From positions 1-64,000 of the forward strand of contig JAXGGA010004659.1 in the NCBI GenBank assembly GCA_038373865.1: a stretch of 64,000 nt of DNA, in the 5' to 3' direction. This DNA comes from Uloborus plumipes (Eukaryota > Arthropoda > Arachnida > Araneae > Uloboridae). The notes under the pieces are model-generated. The model did no database searches and had not been told where the DNA came from. It worked only from the letters and a program-made list of their open reading frames with translations. A program made the translations under genes and the position numbers. This document shows positions 1 through 12,671 of the stretch, one piece after another (the stretch's first letter is position 1; each line of letters opens with the position of its first letter).

Positions 1-444
1 TTTGTTCTTTAGGACTGAATTTATATTATCTGAATATATATACTTAATATTTTCATACACAAGTGTGTCGCTTGTTTTAAAATTACATAAAAAAGTGATT
101 ATAAAAAGCTTTAGTGGCTATGAAAATTTTGGAAAATTGTCAAATAACTTGATTTAGAATCAAGTTTTATTCCAGAAATTGTTTATTAATTCTGCTCAGA
201 CAGAAATCAAGATTCAAATTATTGCCGCTATCTACTCAAAATGGGCTCGAAATCGAAGCGTTGTGTACCGCTGGCTCTAATATTTTGCTTATGTGCTCCT
301 GAATTCTCTGACATACTTTCATATAAAAATATTGATTTTTTTTCCAGTTATACTTTTTAATTTTCTATACTTAAACTTTTTCCAAACTTGCTTTGCTTTT
401 TTTAACTACTAATTTGAACTAACACTTTTCATTTTCATGAACAG
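1..444 (+). other. Intron of the Rab-like gene
   Basis: This stretch precedes the first recognisable Rab exon and ends in an AG acceptor just before position 445. It is AT-rich. No upstream Rab exon with a GTP-binding motif was seen in it, so the earlier exons should lie before the window. Confidence 0.6.
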
Positions 445-537
445 AAGCTAAAGAATATGCAAATTCTGTGAATGCCGCTTTTGTTGAAACCAGTGCTTTA
501 ACAGCAGTAAATATTCATGAATTATTTAAAGAAATAG
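445..537 (+). CDS. Rab GTPase, penultimate coding exon (Rab5/22/31-like)
   Basis: The exon starts after an ACAG acceptor and stops before a GTAAGAG donor. In phase it reads (E)AKEYANSVNAAFVETSA followed by LTAVNIHELFKEI. This is the Rab region containing the G5 motif ETSA (usually ETSAK; Leu follows here), which contacts the guanine base, and the C-terminal helix of the G domain. The combination AKEYA, FVETSA, and N(I/V)xELF resembles Rab5, Rab22 and Rab31 more than other Rabs. These proteins regulate early endosome traffic. The exon ends in phase 1 and joins the exon at 3485. The ETSA-Leu variant is unusual and could mark a divergent arthropod Rab. Confidence 0.85.
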
Positions 538-1507
538 GTAAGAGCAATAAATGTTTTTTTTATTTTTTATTCCAAAAAAGAATTTTATTTTTGTACTGTA
601 TGATGTTCTTTCAAAATTAACGCAGAAAATGTTTTCATTCCTAACTCCATCTTTAGAATTTGCCTCTAAAGATAAGTTGTAATCTCTCTCTCAATTACTT
701 TTGCATTTCTTTCTTTATTTTACAGAAATTAAGAAAGCATCTTTTTTACTGCAGCTAACTGATTAATTATTTTTCGATTAGAAAATTCTCTACATTTGTC
801 CTCTTTAAAAAGTTTTTTTAACTCTTGGAAGCTTTAGTTTTAGTAAAGCTCAAAGCTTTAATAAAAATAAAGCTAACTTTGAGCATATGTCATATTGCTG
901 ACACATGCTCAAAGGTTTTCAACGAATTGCTTTATTATAATATAAAGTTGGAATGTAAATAATTAAAGTGCAGGTATTGCAACACATATGCAATTTGTGC
1001 TTCAATACATTGATTTTCTCCTTTTTTTTTATTACTGAGAAAAAGTAATATTCATTTTTAAAAAATTTCATTCCTAGTCAATGATAAAATTTTTGAACTC
1101 AAAACGTGGACAATATCATCTTTTGCCACTTTCCGTTTTGATTTTTCTGGCTTCACTCCATCATGTTTTTGTTTTTCTCCAAAGTATGTTCATTCACCTT
1201 TTCAAATGAGCTTGTGTTAAAAAAGTGCAAATACTTCTGAGCGACAGAAGTAGAGCCAGTGATATCTCCAAAATATGTGATATCGAATGGATTTTTGAAG
1301 CCATATCATGGTTTTCAAAAAACATTTTTGTAGATTCATTAAAAAACATTTTCTAACTATCGATCTGTAATTTCCCGGGAAGGACAGATAATACAAAATG
1401 AGATTTCGAGATAGAGCTTTAGAGGGACCTGTTAAAAATGAACGAACCAAAATAAAATTTGGATAAACTCTTCTGCATTAATATTGAGCATTTAAATGTG
1501 TGATTAA

Positions 1508-1785
1508 CAAGGACAGATCCAGAAATTCTTCAAGGGAGGTGTGATTAATTTGTATTACCCCCTTTTTACTGTGTATACTAAGTTTACAAATATTAATCAT
1601 ACATTTGTTCCAGACTTCTATTCTGAAACATTTCTGAGAAAGAGCACAAACTTCCTTCCTTCAACATTATGAAAACTGGTCTAAAATAAAGTTTTTTGAA
1701 CTTCAATATGGAAAATTTACTGGTGGAGAGTTCCTCAAAGGAGGAGCAATAGGGGGCGATTGCCCCTCCCTCGTATCCGTCCCTT
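1508..1785. repeat. Dispersed repeat, copy 1 of 2
   Basis: The segment matches 10754-11026 in reverse orientation, including ends close to AAGGACAGATC and its counterpart GATCCGTCC, and an inner motif CGATTGCCCCTCC. The imperfect terminal inverted repeats suggest a small DNA transposon. I could not define a convincing target-site duplication. Confidence 0.5.
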
Positions 1786-1793
1786 ATGGTGAA

Positions 1794-2131
1794 CTGTAAT
1801 TACATGCTTTCTAATTTTATTGAACCCTTCAATGAGTTTCAGCGGAGAGTGCGAGTCGATATAAGAAAGAGATGTTGATAGTGATTGCTCTCAACAGCAG
1901 AAAACAGCTGTAATTACATGCTTTCTAATTTTATTAAATCCATCAAAGAGTTGCAGAGGAGAGTGCGAGTCAATAAAAGAAAGAGATTTCTGCTGTTGAT
2001 AGTGATTGCTATCTACAGCAGAAAACAGCTGTAATTACATGCTTTCTAATTTTATTAAATCCTTCAATGAGTTTCAGAGGAGAGTGCGAATCGATAAAAG
2101 AAAGAGATTTCTGCTGTTGATAGTGATTGCT
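1794..2131. repeat. Tandem repeat, three units of about 114-121 bp
   Basis: CTGTAATTACATGCTTTCTA begins units at about 1794, 1908 and 2029. Each unit continues with a GAGAGTGCGA block and a TAGTGATTGCT block. At the unit junctions TTTCTGCTGTTGATAG pairs with CTATCTACAGCAGAAA, so each junction can fold into a short hairpin. Confidence 0.85.
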
Positions 2132-2226
2132 AAGGCTCAAGCACAAAAGTGACTAGCCATAATTTGAGATGTACAGGTTTTGAGAAAAATGTATGTGTTT
2201 TTGTTTTAAATAATAAAATGGAATTA

Positions 2227-2534
2227 CAGTCAACCCTTATTAATTCAGACCTTTATAAACTAGACTTTGCTTAATCCAGACAGCTGTTCGATGTACATAC
2301 TGTATGAGCAAAAAGCAAGTTAGCACAATAATGTACTTTTGCAGGCCATATTTTATATTTTTGTAACTTTCGCTTATACAGTTTTAAGTATCATTCCCTT
2401 GAATTCAAAATGCACTTTTTACTAATTCAAGCCATTTATGTACCTTTTCTGAGTTTATAGGTTCTTTTGTTTGATCCATACTTCCCTTAGTTCAAACGAC
2501 CTGGATCCCCCTATTAGTTCAGGAGGTTTTACTG
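2227..2534. mobile_element. Pogo/Tigger-like MITE
   Basis: It begins CAGTCAACCCTTATTAATTC after a TA and ends in an inverted version (GGAGGTTTTACTG), followed by CA where TA would be expected. The CAGT ends and the CCTTATTAATTC motif resemble pogo-type elements, which duplicate TA. No transposase remains. Confidence 0.5.
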
Positions 2535-3259
2535 CAATATAATCTTATATGAAGCAATAAATATGTTTTACAATTTGATAATTGTGTGGGGGAAACCCTG
2601 AATTTTTATTAAAAATGCAAGGTAGCTCAAAATTTTTTGTACTAAAGACCTGTTTGAGACAGGCAATTTCAAGACAAAGTAGGTTTAATTCTATTTCATT
2701 AAAAACATGAAAAAAGTTAAAAACATGAAGCATGTTTCACCTGGATAGAAGTAGGAAGGTGACAGAGTGCCACACCCTATAAACTATTTTTGAGAATATG
2801 GGGCAGGGAGAAGCAAAAGGATGTAAATCTCAATCTCAATAAAAAGTCCCAATAGTAATTTTGAGGAAAACTAGTACAGATAGTAAGAGAACATCTCTTT
2901 TGGGGCAAAAGATAGTAATAGAAATCTTGGTTGGTGCTGCTTTACAGCATAGTTTCGAAAAAGTTTTCAATGAAATGCTACACAAGGTTTAAACTTTTTT
3001 TGCCCTTAATTTTTGGCTCAAAATTTTGAAATGTCCACTTATATCTCTTTGCTTTTCTATGCCTTATATATATAAAGAGAGAGAAAATTGTTTTATGAAC
3101 TTTTTTTTGCATTTAAAAGTATAGTTTGTTCTAAAAAAATTGTCCTGAAAGAAAAGTCCTATTTTTGTGCAATTTTTTTTTTTTTTTTTTGCAAAGTGGT
3201 AGTAATTACTTTTATCTTGATACTACGTGTAAATATTGTGCAAATATTTATGTAAAATA

Positions 3260-3431
3260 CAGTTGAACCTTGTTAATTCGAACACACTTAAGATGAATTA
3301 CTGCTTAGATGAACCATGTTTCCAATCCCATCCTATTATTTGTTACTTATTGTTGTTCGGATAAGACAACTATGGTTCAGACGAATTGATTTTAAAGGTC
3401 CCTTAGAGTTCGTCTCAACAAGGTTCAATTG
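3260..3431. mobile_element. Pogo/Tigger-like MITE, 172 bp
   Basis: Ends are CAGTTGAACCTTGTTAATTC and the inverted CAACAAGGTTCAATTG, with TA on both sides. It resembles the element at 11233-11403. It lies in the last Rab intron, about 50 bp upstream of the final exon. Confidence 0.65.
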
Positions 3432-3484
3432 TATAAAATTGACTGCAAGATTACCACCTTAAGTTTTTTTTTTTAATTTTACAG

Positions 3485-3573
3485 CTATAAAACTGCCAAA
3501 GAAAGCACCAATAGAAAAACCAAAACATGAAATTAAACTTGGTGTCGTTGAAAAGAAGAAAAAGTGTTGTTAA
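3485..3573 (+). CDS. Rab GTPase, last coding exon with Cys-Cys tail
   Basis: After a TTTTACAG acceptor the exon reads (G/A)AIKLPKKAPIEKPKHE, then IKLGVVEKKKKCC and a TAA stop. The phase matches the exon ending at 537. The short hypervariable tail is Lys-rich and ends in Cys-Cys, the usual dual geranylgeranylation site that anchors Rabs of this group to endosomal membranes. A poly(A) signal follows 208 bp downstream. Together with the previous exon this gives the final 60 residues of the protein; the nucleotide-binding P-loop and switch regions are outside the window. Confidence 0.88.
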
Positions 3574-3781
3574 ATCGAACTATGCAGTTTTTCTATTGGT
3601 TTTTGTTACTGGGAAGTCTATTCAAGATGATTGTATTTTACTCATCAAATATTTAAATTTTATTTAATATGTGATTTATGTGAATGTGGATATATTTATT
3701 TATCCTAGAACAATACGTGTTTTTGAACTTCTACACAAAATAGGACACAATTTTCTATGTTAAAAAATGAACTTTACATAT

Positions 3782-3787
3782 AATAAA
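3782..3787 (+). terminator. Poly(A) signal of the Rab-like gene
   Basis: AATAAA lies about 210 bp after the Rab stop codon and is followed by a T-rich stretch (ATTTATTTTTTGTTCTTAG), as expected for a cleavage site. No competing AATAAA lies between the stop and this one. Confidence 0.6.
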
Positions 3788-3799
3788 GCTATTTATTTT

Positions 3800-6700
3800 T
3801 TGTTCTTAGTTTATGTTGTGTTTCTTACCTAAGCTAACCAAAACACTTCTCTTCTGGCTTCTATTCAGAGAAAATCCACAATTTTTAATTAGTTTATAAA
3901 TTGCCAAAGAAACACCATTATGAACTTCAAAGCAGTTGAGTGCAATTAATGCAGTTTAAGCAATTTTGGCTCAGACCCTGCTTTCAAGAGAATGTTTTTG
4001 CCCATGAGCTTAATATTCTGAATTTCTTTTGCTTGTGTACAACATATAGATTCCGTTGGTATCATCTAGTGGTTAAATTTTAAGATCAAGTATAGTGCTC
4101 TTTTGGCAATTTGAGCTATGTTCTTGACAATGTTTACTTCATTTTAATAAGCAAAGTATCTGGCTCTGAAGTGAGTTAGAAGAATTAAACTCTCTTTCAT
4201 ATGATTATATATCTCTTTCTTATAGTATTCCACACAACCTTAATCCGCTCCAATAACACTTTGCTGTTAATTAAATTCCCCCCCCCCCCCCCCCCCCAAA
4301 AAAAAGAGGTAAACATTGTCAAAGTTATAATTCAACTTACCGGAGAATCACTGCCATAGATATGAATTGGTTTACCATATAGCGGATAGCCCCGAGCCTG
4401 AATGCTAAGCTATGTAACCTGGAAATCTAGAAAACTGCCCTCCCCCCCCCTTTTAGTCTTAATTACCACTTTTAGCATTACAGTCTATGCTATACTTGCA
4501 ATTGTTAAAAAATAATTTTAAATAATTCATTCGCCCTAAATCATTAAACAACTAGTTTTTAACTGAGTGATTCTATCAGTCTACTGAATATATACATCAT
4601 TGCACAACATCATTCTTTATTTTTATGTAATGTAAGAATTAAAATCTGGCTATTTTTTGGCAACCTTAATAGCACAGAAACAGCAGCGAAAATCACAAGA
4701 CCTATGCAAAGGCGATCATCTGACAAATCTGGACTCCTGCTCTACCCTCCTCTCACCAAGCGCATTCAAGTTTCTACCATTGGATCCTCTCTCTAGGTCT
4801 TATTTGAGCTCACTGATCACTAGACAGTGATCAATAAAAGGAAAATCCTTTTGTGGTATTTTATTTAATCTAATAAAACAACTCTACCTAGCTGAACCAG
4901 ACCGATGTACTTGTTCCTAAAGTAAAAATTGGAGGTCGCCTCCAGATACAGAGCAAATAAATTTTATAAAAATGACAATTTAAGAAATGATCCGTCACCA
5001 CTAGATCATCACGATTGAAATCTTCCTTGAAAATTTTATGGAAATGTAACACCTCTGTACTTTCTTAAATAAAGGGAAATCTTGCAATACAAAAGAAGTT
5101 GTAACATGTAAAGTACTAACAAACTTAAAACTAAAATTACCTAACTGAGATTTCATTTTACAAACAGTATTTTTGAACAGCACTAAAATAGCAATGATTA
5201 AGATATTTGACTGCATTTGGTATCTGTTTCTTTTCTTAAATACAAAAAATATGAATAAAAAGTTTCAAGTCACAGAAAGCATGCTCTACAATCTGTGACC
5301 TGTCATTGCTTAAGCCCTTTAAAGCACTCAATAGGCATGAGGGTCAGTTTGGAAAAAAAAAAGCATTTTATTAGGTTCAGAGTATATAGCTAGTTTTAAA
5401 AATATTTATTTTAAAACAATTTTTTATGAGATTTAGGAAAATAACAAATTTTAAACAATGATTAATACAAATTAATAATATTTTTAATTGCTTTTTTCAA
5501 TGAATCTCCGTTACATGTCGCAACACATTTCCTCCTACGTACTTTTTCATTTAATCTAATTAAATAGAAAAATTTCCTACAGTTATAAAATTTGTGAGCT
5601 TATTACAGAGATTTAGAATTACAGATAGGAGTTTCAAGTCTTAAAAATCATAGTGTGAATTTAATCCAGCATTATTCTTTCTCAAGTCAAATTGGTCTAT
5701 AGATTTGCAAGTCCTCTGTTCTTGATTTTAAAAGGCAAGAATTGCTTACATACTGTTTTTTTTTTTTTTTTTTTTTTCTTTCTTAGTTAATTGGAAATTC
5801 CATATTTTAGTAAATTCTAAACAACACATGGATGCGTGAACCCTAAATGGAAACAACTATTTGAATCATCCGTTTCAGTTTAGATGTAATGGAGGATAAG
5901 CAATGTATATGATGGAGAGTACAACTTTTACGAAAATTAGTCCTAATACAGCATACAGGTTATTTAGTGAAAATTCTTCAAAAATTTTTGAACATTTAAT
6001 TAGAAATGAACCAATTGTCAATAATTTCAAAAAACGCAATAAAGCATTTAGAATGAAGGCAGTGCACTAGGTAACTAATTAAACCTATGAAAACTTAATG
6101 TGTATATTTATAAAAAGTATCTAAGTTTTATCCATTACATGTATGTACCCATCGTATACCTCCAAAATTTTAATTGCAAAAGAAAGTGACAAAATAATTT
6201 TAAAGGAATTTGACCTACTATGTGAGAGTTATAAAAGGTGCGATATGAAGTAATTGAAAACAAAATTGAAAGATTTTTTTTTTTTTTAATTTCAACTTCA
6301 AAAGCCTATGTTTTTTTAGAATGACCCTTAAAGGTTGAAACAGCTTCCTCAAACACATCCTAAGAAAATGATCATTGTTGCTTTGATTAGAAATACATGG
6401 ACTAAACGCACCAAGTTACTTACTGCTTAATATCCAAGCGTGACCTTAAATTCAGTTAGTGTACCGTACCATTGCTGCTGTCTCTTGCTGGTGTGATAAT
6501 TTTATATTAGCTACCTTTTTTTTTGGAACTCTTAGCTTCTATAAGATGACACCTGACTCCAGCTTGGTTACTTCCTATTCCAGACTGATGAGTTCTAAAA
6601 AGAACGAAACTTCAGTCTCTGGATGAAATAACCGAGCTGGCTGTATGTATTAGTAATAATAGCTTTACTATATTTAACAAATCTTACTAAATTGCAGAAA

Positions 6701-8951
6701 AATACATGTTTAAAATACATCTATTGTGAAGTATCAAAACAATATTAATGCCATGGCAGGGTGTGTTCTTGAGAGAAAATTTTGCTTTACGAGTGGCAGG
6801 GCTCGACCAAAAGCTTTTTATGGGCAATGCCAATGAATAGCCGATTGCTCAAAGACACTAACCGTAATTTTTCTTTTCAAATAAACGATAGCCGATCGTT
6901 ATACTTAACTAAAGGCCATCGAAATACATGTTTCAAAATACATTTCAGAGCATTTTAGAAGCTCGTGGCCGGCTTCTATTGAAAAAATGATGGATTAATA
7001 ATGAGAGCTGAATTCAGCGACCACAGAATTGTATTTTTTTTTTTTCAAATCAAAATGCCCTCTTTAAAATCACGGAAAAGTGGAGAATGTACTTGTTTGA
7101 CCAATATAGAATTTTTCTAATAAAAAAATATATAAAAATAAAAAAGGAGAGCTTTAATAGATTGTAATGAAAAGTGACTCCTAAAGTTAAATGCCTAAAT
7201 GTGAAAAACTGAAGTAAAGCTAAATTTTACTAAAACATTCATTGTACTTCAAACAAATGAAAATAGTTAAACAGAAATCGAATATTTTACCATGGGAAAA
7301 ACATCTTATAAAACATTTTGGGGGAAAAAAAGATAAATGAAAGAGAGGGTAGGGAAGCGGTTCCCGAATTTAATCCCCTCTTTATGGGCACCAAAAGTGG
7401 CCTTAAACTGCATGTTTAAAACTTAAATTCCAAGAAATTACTGTGAGTGATTCCTTAATCTAATCATTTCCTATAAAATTGCCAACGATGATCTGCAATC
7501 ACGTTTTCGAGTCTTCAATTTCGGAAACTTGGAATTTTAATGTCTAATAATTACCACGGAAGAGTGTTCGACCTTAATTTATCTCTTTAACGCAACCTAT
7601 GACTTACAATCCCGTTTCTAGGATTTTAATTCCGAAAAATTACTAAGGGAGGAACAACTCTTCGAAAAAAAATTAACGAGCTAAAAAATTTTTGGTTTTC
7701 AATTTTGAAAAATATCGGTAAATTAACTCAATATCATCGAAAATCGTCCAAAATGTTGTCTCCGTTTTGAAACTTCTAGTTCGCGAAACTGCGGCGGGAA
7801 AGTCCTGGAATCCTTATCCTTCCCTTTAATGTTTCCAAGACAGCCTGCAATTGCATTTTTAAGGCTTCCATTTTTAAAAATTTTCTGGTTGCGGGTCTCA
7901 CTATCACATATCCTCTAAGGATGCGTTTTTTCAAAACTTAAATCTCAAGACATTGCTGTGGGAGGGTCCCTGAACGATATTCCTTATTTCCTTTACGTAA
8001 CTGAAGAACGTTGGAACGCAAAATGACGAAAAACGTTGTGTTCCTTTTAAAATTTTGCACACAAACCTTGGTTTTTTTTCTTCTTCTTTAGTGTTTAGTT
8101 CATAAGGTTAAACTAAAATTTTGAAAATTTCGAAATTTTCAATTTCTGCTTGGTAAAAATTTTGCCACATACATTAGCTGATCCTCCAAATTTGAACATC
8201 GATTTTTTTTTCCTTTTACTAGATTGCTTGAATTACTCGCGATTATATCCGGTAATTGAAGGGTTTTGAGGATGAAGGGGCTATTTTACAATTTTTGAAA
8301 ATACTTTTTGGTACATCAAAAAAGGTAGATATCATTAAAGCAATTTCATACGCTCACTATCGACCAAACTAGAAAACAAAAAAAAGCTGCAACAATAAAA
8401 TTTTGAACTTGAATTATTCGGAATTTCGGTTTTGTCACACAACCCCTTCATCTCCCAAGCCCTTAAATTATTTTAATGAACGTAATATAAGTTCTTAAAT
8501 ATTTCCCTAAAACTAATTTGACTAGAGTTGAATTTTTTATTTGCGTGATTTAAATAGTATCAACAGAAAGAAGAGCCGTGTTACATAGTAACCTACTAAA
8601 AGAAGTTACACAATTTGAACTGAAAGTTTTTGTTTTCTTATTTCTTTTCGTCTAGACAAGTGAGACAAATTCTTCATAAAATGTTTAAGTTATTTATTTT
8701 GGCACTGTCTGAAGTGCTTCGTTAAGTATGTGAACCCATCTAGAACCCGTTTTAAATCGAGAATTTTATCTTGTGTTCAGTACCGGAATGTGTTACGAGG
8801 ATTATATCTTCAGAAGCTTTTAGCAAACTGATTTATGTGATTTGGAAACTGCTGTTGAGTTTTAGTTGAAATCTATTGTTGTGTAAGAATGTTGGCAGAA
8901 CTTCTACTTTGCTTTTATCTCTAGATTATTATTTTCCCTGAACTTGTACAT
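3800..8951. other. Intergenic, no gene seen
   Basis: AT-rich sequence with only short chance ORFs. It contains a homopolymer C tract near 4279-4297, T tracts near 5755-5777, and a degenerate repeated stretch from about 7330 to 7990. No exon-like conserved reading frame was recognised on either strand. Confidence 0.5.
7330..7990. repeat. Degenerate tandem-like repeat, about 110-bp unit
   Basis: Diverged units contain a recurring order of words: GCAATCACGTTTTCGAG / ACAATCCCGTTTCTAGG / GCAATTGCATTTTTAAGG, then an AATTCCGAAA-type word, then ATTACTAAGGGAGG-type words and TTATCTCTTT-type words. The spacing is near 110 bp for the clearest pair (7493 and 7604). It is old and strongly diverged. Confidence 0.35.
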
Positions 8952-9611
8952 TAGGGTGTATCACGAAAAAGCTTTTATGGAAATTCAAAATTTCAAGTTG
9001 ATAAAAAGTTGTCACTATATCCACATAGTTACTAAAAAAATTTTTTTTTTTTGAAATTGGTATATATTTAGCTCTGCTGGGATATCTTGAAGTTTCAGGT
9101 TTTTTAGTGAAAACGATGATTTTTTTAAAAAAATGTATAAATTATGTGTAAAGCAAAATAATTATTTGAGTGGAAAAATGGACCAATCTCGCAATTTCAA
9201 AGCGCTCTACTTCATTGTTTGCACTATTAAAACAATAATAAAAATTATTCTACTGGATGGGTAAATATTCTAAAAACATGACTAATGAAAATGTTAGGTT
9301 TTTCCTAATTTTTTCTGGAAACCTGAAAGTTAAATTTTAGCTCCAATGCATATTTTTTATTAATAGATTACTCCTTAAATAGTCCATTTTCGCACTTAAA
9401 TAATTATTTTTGCTTTACACATAATTTATATATATATTTTTAAAAAACTCATCGTTTTTACTAAAAAACTTGAAACTTCAAGGTTATCTCGGTAGACCTA
9501 AATATTTTTCAATTTTTAAATAAATTTTTTTGGTTATTATGTGAATGTAGTGACAACTTTTATCAACTTAAAATTTTGAACTTCCCAAAAAAATTTTTAG
9601 TGATACACCCT
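8952..9611. mobile_element. Palindromic MITE, ~660 bp, ends AGGGTGTATCAC
   Basis: AGGGTGTATCACGAAAAA at the left mirrors TTTTTAGTGATACACCCT at the right. The inverted arms run about 230 bp each (8953-9185 and 9382-9611), with an unpaired ~195-bp centre. GTACAT occurs immediately outside both ends, which suits a target-site duplication. No coding remains. Confidence 0.75.
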
Positions 9612-9969
9612 GTACATATGAGTTTAAAAAAAAGAAATAACGACGAAAGAATGTTAGAGCGGGGTCTAACTCAAATTTTATAGTTATTTGGGCAGTACAA
9701 ATGTGCTGAAATTTTACAAGCAGTACAATAAACAGCAAAATTTAATGCTATTCATTAATTTGCTTCTTTCATTACAAAAGTAGTGTATCTCCATCTTCAT
9801 GATTTCACCTTGCCTTGTGATGAGAAACACTTTGTAAATGTTTCCTTAGGGTAAATAATATAACTCTTCAACTACTATTAGTCTGTAACCAATAGGGAAT
9901 AATAGGAAATACTCCAAAAAATTCTGTAGAGTGAAACAACAAGTAGGAGAGTAAATAAGGTTGGCGTGA

Positions 9970-10125
9970 TTTGTGATCGAGCCTCTTGGGCTGAGTGGTC
10001 TGAGATATAACCGACTCTTGAGGTGGTAGGTTTGACTCCCATCCTCGCTACGGAGGAACTTTCTTTTCTCTGTTCTGCAAATTGTTTCCTGTAAATATAT
10101 TTCAATAAGATTGATATTACCATGT
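9970..10125 (+). mobile_element. tRNA-derived SINE
   Basis: The head has an A box (TGGGCTGAGTGG) and a B box (GGTTTGACTCC) spaced as in a tRNA gene, followed by an unrelated tail. The tRNA-like part cannot form a complete cloverleaf with a paired acceptor stem as far as I can see, so this is a SINE rather than a tRNA gene. The minus-strand ORF across it is spurious. Confidence 0.55.
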
Positions 10126-10753
10126 GTAAAGAAAGCGAAACGCTAATCCTTTTTTTTTTTCTTTCTTGAATCGTGCACAGCAGTGTGTTACAATATTCAC
10201 AGCATTATTAGAAAAAGCACCTTGTGCAATTTAAAGCAAAATCTGCTTAAGTTTTACTGCGTATGAAGTGTTCTTATCTTTTTCAGTTTATATCTTCGAT
10301 GTCTTAGTACTGCAAACACTTTTTTTAGTGTACTAAATGATGTGCTGTTTTATCGTACAGTTCTTTTTGCTAAAACTCTCTTTGATAATATGCCACAAAT
10401 TTTTATTTGAACTCAAGTCTGGAGAATGTCAAGGTTAATTCAACACAATAATAAATTGTACTTTACAACATGAACCTCCGAACAGTTTTTGAACTGTAGT
10501 AGGTTGCCAAGTTTTGATCAAATGTCTCTAAAAAATTTTTCCAAGAGTGGTACGTCCTTAAGCTTAGAAATGTCTTTATACTTTACTTTGATCAATTGAG
10601 CAAGCTGTCATTAGACTTCCAGTGCCATCAGTGGAAGAAAATCGACATACATTTGATTGTGAAGGCTTTTTACTGTTTTTTTGAATATGTTAAAGTCTTA
10701 TTTATTCGCTATGACCTCGTCTAACAGTTCTAGATATGTAGTCAGGAACAAAA

Positions 10754-11026
10754 TAGGGACGAATACAAGGGAGGGGGATGTGGACGATCGCCCCTCCTTT
10801 GAGGGACTCAGCACAAGTAATTTTTTAATTTTGAAGTTAAAAAAAAGACAATTTTAGACTATCTTATATGCTAGTAGAAGGGAGGTTTAAGGTTAAGGGA
10901 GCCTTTCAGGACACGTTTCGCAATTGAAGTCCAAAACATATGAGGTCAATATTTGTAAACTGAGACGTGTAGTGAAGAATGCGCAATAAAATCAATCGCC
11001 TCTCCCTTGAAACAGATCCGTCCTTG
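10754..11026. repeat. Dispersed repeat, copy 2 of 2
   Basis: This is the reverse-oriented relative of 1508-1785. Shared parts are the TAGGGACGAATAC / GTATCCGTCCCTTA end, the CGATCGCCCCTCC / CGATTGCCCCTCC inner block, and the CAGATCCGTCC / GGACAGATCC end. Confidence 0.5.
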
Positions 11027-11232
11027 GAATAAATAATTTAATAGATTCTTACGGTTGAAAATTACTTAATGTTAGTGGTTTATGTTTCAATATTTGTACT
11101 TTTTAGCCCTTAATAATCATTTTTGTCCCACTTGAAGTGTAACAAACCGATTGCGATATAAATCCGTAGAAAATATTAGCTAATCTGTATCTATGTGCAA
11201 AAGTCCCATGTTTCCTTTATTACATCTTCATA

Positions 11233-11403
11233 CAGTCGAACCTCGTTAAAACGAACTCAAAGGGATCTTTAAAATAATATCGTTTTAAGCGTAGTTAGCC
11301 TTATCCGAAAAACAATAAATAGCGTTATGTATGAAGATCGCAAATGTAGTTCATCTTAGAAGTAATTTGTTTTGAGCGTGCTCGAATTAATGTGGCTCGA
11401 CTG
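11233..11403. mobile_element. Pogo/Tigger-like MITE, 171 bp
   Basis: It begins CAGTCGAACCTCGTTAAAAC after TA and ends with the inverted GTGGCTCGACTG, followed by CA (a decayed TA). Length and ends match the element at 3260-3431. Confidence 0.6.
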
Positions 11404-12671
11404 CATTTTGTTATCCTACGCTGCTCTCTTTCGTCTTTCTGGTTATTTAAATGCAAAAAACAAAACAAATACGAAACAATATCCTATCTGTAATAATCGA
11501 ACCCAACACAATCTTGGTAGTTATAAATAGCAGTGATTATTTTGAGCGATAAGACAAAAGATCAAAAGTTTCTTTATGCAAGCGTTAACTATGTCCCTCG
11601 TTAGCAAAATGTTTTTGTCTTTCCTTTGAAAGTGCAAAGTTAAGTCCATTTAAAGGGGAAAATATTTCAGTGAAGTAAGCCAGCTGTAATAAATCTTAAT
11701 TAAACATTTCAATTGAATGACAAAAAGCAAAAATAAATCATTTCTTTCGAGCGCAAGAGGACGAAATGGTAGTTTTGGATGGCGAAGGAAAAGGGCTAGA
11801 AATGGAAGGCGAAATTTATCTCCGTAAACTTTCTCCATGTATGATGTGTTTCAACCAATTTTGTGCAGAGACCTCGCAATGTTTTCATTTTGCTATTTGT
11901 TACATATCAGTGGGTTGCAACACCAAAAAGGATGAAATCACTGTTCTAAATGAATCAGCAGACTAAAAATCTCTGGATTTTCTACAGAATACTCTGAAAA
12001 AACAAAATTATCAGAGCATTCTAAAAAATCCTGATATTTTTTATTTATTATATCCTTAGAACATAGATTTTCATAGAACATAGGCTTAAAAATTGCTCCA
12101 AATAACTAGAGGTTTTGCCTTGAACTTTCTTTAAGTTAAAATATATCCCCACTACTCTAATTTCACGAAAAGAAAAGAAGAAGAAAAATGCCTAAAGATT
12201 CATTGTACGATTTTTATTTTCCATTTTCTAAAAATATATTACTTTTTAAAATAATCAGGTAATTTGATGCATTAGTTTTCGTACTTAACGGCGGTTAATT
12301 CACTGAAATTTATTGTCTGAAATTTGATGAGGACCTTACTAGCAATAACAACGTATTTACTTAAAGATTATGTTCAGAACTCTTGAGGACTAATAATAAA
12401 ACGCCTGAAGTATCCCCAATGAAAATTTTAAAATGTCCTAAAAACTATGTATTCGTTTCCTATAAGTTTTACGAAATCATAAATCTAAAGTTGGGGTATT
12501 ACTGTTTCCTATTGAATAGAATAGCAAGTTGCAAATGTGTATGCCCACAATGCTAAAATGTAACATCGAGTTAGGTAGTAATAATTTGCCAACTTTTTGT
12601 ACGAGGAATTAAAATTTGATCCATGTTAGGACGAGACTTATAGAGAGTCCTTAGTGTAATTTTTTCAGTAA
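11404..12671. other. Intergenic, no gene seen
   Basis: AT-rich sequence. The overlapping short ORFs near 11650-11966 on both strands show no recognisable domain and no splice context. Confidence 0.4.

Larger units (their letters stand above)
538..3484 (+). other. Last intron of the Rab-like gene, filled with repeats
   Basis: The intron runs from a GTAAGAG donor to a TTTTACAG acceptor. It has no supported coding sequence. It contains a two-copy repeat family member (1508-1785), a 114-121-bp tandem array (1794-2131) and two pogo-like inverted-repeat elements (2227-2534 and 3260-3431). Confidence 0.7.

Noticed and set aside
4050..4120. tRNA-like GGTATCATCTAGTGGTTA segment
   Set aside because: There is an A-box-like word but no B box or stems; too weak for a tRNA or SINE call.
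11650..11966. Overlapping 62- and 66-aa ORFs on opposite strands
   Set aside because: No domain, no splice context, and no codon-use or composition difference from surrounding intergenic sequence.
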